In this document: one piece after another, positions 38,712-39,544 of the stretch
Position numbering within the stretch: the stretch's first letter is position 1
Layout: every line of letters starts with the position of its first letter
Assembly (NCBI GenBank): GCA_965660935.1
Contig: CBFIBR010000018.1
Location: 1-39,544, forward strand
Reading direction: 5' to 3'
Source: UBA1172 sp002457135
GTDB lineage: Bacteria > Pseudomonadota > Alphaproteobacteria > Puniceispirillales > UBA1172
Length of the DNA stretch: 39,544 nt
Notes under the pieces: model-generated
What the model saw: only the letters and a program-made list of their open reading frames with translations
What the model was told of the DNA's origin: nothing
Database searches by the model: none
Position numbers and translations under genes: made by a program

Positions 38712-39544
38712 TCATGACCCTTTGGTGTTGCTGCCCTGAGGCCGCTCGATCATGAGCTTTTTCATTTTTTCGATCAGCGTTGTCCGGCGCAGTTTCAGCA
38801 TATCGGCGGCATGGCTGATCATGCCCCCTGATTGTTCCAGTGCTGCCTCAATCAGGGTTTCTTCAATATCGCGGAGATGGCTCCTCAGATCGACCTGATC
38901 GTAATAGGCGAACCAGTTCCGGTAATGATTGGGATGCGGCAGGGGGAAGGCCCCGCTGTTGTCATCATTCTGTTCAGTGGCCGAGTTCTGCATGAAGCCG
39001 ATCAGGTCTTCGGACGCCTCCCAGAGCGCTTCCTGTTCCTGTTTGCGATCAGGCACCTTGAGCCGGAGCAGGTTTTCCCGCACTTCCTCCCCGCTGACTT
39101 TTCCCCCGGGGAACAGCAGCAGGGCGCGCTCAATGACGTTGCGCAATTCGCGCACGTTTCCGGGCCAGTTATAGCGGCTCATCTCGGCAATGGCGGTATC
39201 ATCAATCTTTGGCGGCTTGACCTGAATGCTTACCGACAGGCTCTTGGTAATGGCATCAATGAGCATCGGGATATCGACCGTCCGTTCCGCCAGGCTCGGT
39301 ATCCGCACCGGGAATACGTTGATCCGAAAGAACAGGTCAGCCCTGAAATTTCCCTGCTGGATTTGCGCTTCGATATTCTGGTGGGTTGCACAGACCAGTC
39401 TGAAATCGACCGGAATTTCCTTGCTGCTGCCGACCCGCTGGATTGTGCGTTCTTCAAGGGCGCGGAGCAGTTTGGACTGAAGCGAAAGCGGCATATCACC
39501 GATTTCATCCAGAAACAGCGTGCCACCCTCGGCCTGCTCAAACC
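38712..39544 (-). CDS. fleQ: Sigma54-dependent activator, FleQ/FlrA-like (partial, 5' end outside window)
   Basis: The frame is open to the window end, so about 277 C-terminal residues are seen. The AAA+ domain includes Walker B (GGTLFLDEIGDMP), the sensor/arginine-finger region (FRADLFFRINVFPVRIPSLA, ER) and NWPGNVRELRNVIERALLLF. A Fis-type helix-turn-helix ends the protein (GGMISHAADMLKLRRTTLIE, KMKK). This last motif is close to that of FleQ/FlrA. It activates sigma54-polymerase at flagellar promoters such as those at 12684, 17847, 24439 and 35657. The N-terminal receiver-like domain and the GAFTGA loop lie outside the window, so FleQ versus FleR/FlrC type is a judgement from the C-terminus and the place after fliS. 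Confidence 0.82.
   Translation of the reverse strand, partial: FEQAEGGTLFLDEIGDMPLSLQSKLLRALEERTIQRVGSSKEIPVDFRLVCATHQNIEAQIQQGNFRADLFFRINVFPVRIPSLAERTVDIPMLIDAITKSLSVSIQVKPPKIDDTAIAEMSRYNWPGNVRELRNVIERALLLFPGGKVSGEEVRENLLRLKVPDRKQEQEALWEASEDLIGFMQNSATEQNDDNSGAFPLPHPNHYRNWFAYYDQVDLRSHLRDIEETLIEAALEQSGGMISHAADMLKLRRTTLIEKMKKLMIERPQGSNTKGS

Noticed and set aside
38705..38721. Hairpin AGGGT/ACCCT as a terminator
   Set aside because: The stem is only five bases, lies partly in the fleQ-like coding end, and lacks a clear T run.

Overview
The window looks like chromosome of a motile Gram-negative proteobacterium. It carries lipoproteins with lipoboxes, P- and L-ring genes (flgI, flgH), a TRAP transporter, and a flagellar regulon with sigma54- and sigma28-type promoters. 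The flagellar set has a gammaproteobacterial (Vibrio/Pseudomonas) layout: flhA-flhF-flhG-fliA, flgP-flgT, fliS plus a FliT-like gene, and a FleQ-like activator. The short FlgJ with only a rod-binding domain is common in alphaproteobacteria. A TRAP-rich marine alphaproteobacterium with a gamma-like flagellar cluster is my best guess, but taxonomy cannot be settled from this sequence alone.

Region 1 (about 22-4734) is a small, visibly less GC-rich metabolic segment. It holds dctP-dctQ-dctM of a TRAP transporter, an isocitrate lyase/PEP mutase family lyase and a small unknown protein, all on the + strand. It ends at an intact tRNA-Arg(CCG) on the - strand. The 3' part of that tRNA and its downstream flank are repeated at 22-117, so the operon lies between two direct repeats, like cargo at a tRNA integration site. 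No integrase is visible.

Region 2 (4897-12339) has a three-gene - strand operon of unknown genes. One has a nitrile-hydratase-leader-like (NHLP-like) segment, one is a secreted Sel1-type protein, and one is a 66-residue protein. A solitary FlgF/FlgG-type rod protein gene faces away from it. The - strand operon flhA-flhF-flhG-fliA-orf follows and encodes the export gate, the polar placement and number proteins, and sigma28. FlhF lacks its usual G2 and G3 GTPase motifs, and FlhG lacks the N-terminal helix that stimulates FlhF.

Region 3 (12340-17826) has a sigma54-type promoter followed by flgP, flgT and a LysM protein (outer-membrane/H-ring-type parts). Next come flgA, flgM (with its own sigma28-type promoter), a flgN-like gene and a DUF2802-like membrane protein. 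Two - strand genes (a lipoprotein and an acidic protein) converge on them.

Region 4 (17847-31987) is one long + strand set, flgB C D E F G H I J K L. It has sigma54-type elements before flgB, flgD and flgG. FlgE (1355 aa) and FlgK (1198 aa) are both about two to three times the usual length.

Region 5 (31988-39544) holds a bidirectional terminator, the flagellin gene (- strand, sigma28-type promoter), an unknown gene and fliD (- strand, sigma54-type promoter). It also holds a CLC-type anion transporter with altered gating residues, a small unknown gene, fliS, a fliT-like gene, and the 3' part of a FleQ-like sigma54 activator cut by the window end. The likely hierarchy is: FleQ-like protein plus sigma54 for hook, rod, cap and H-ring genes; then FliA, held by FlgM, for flagellin and flgM.
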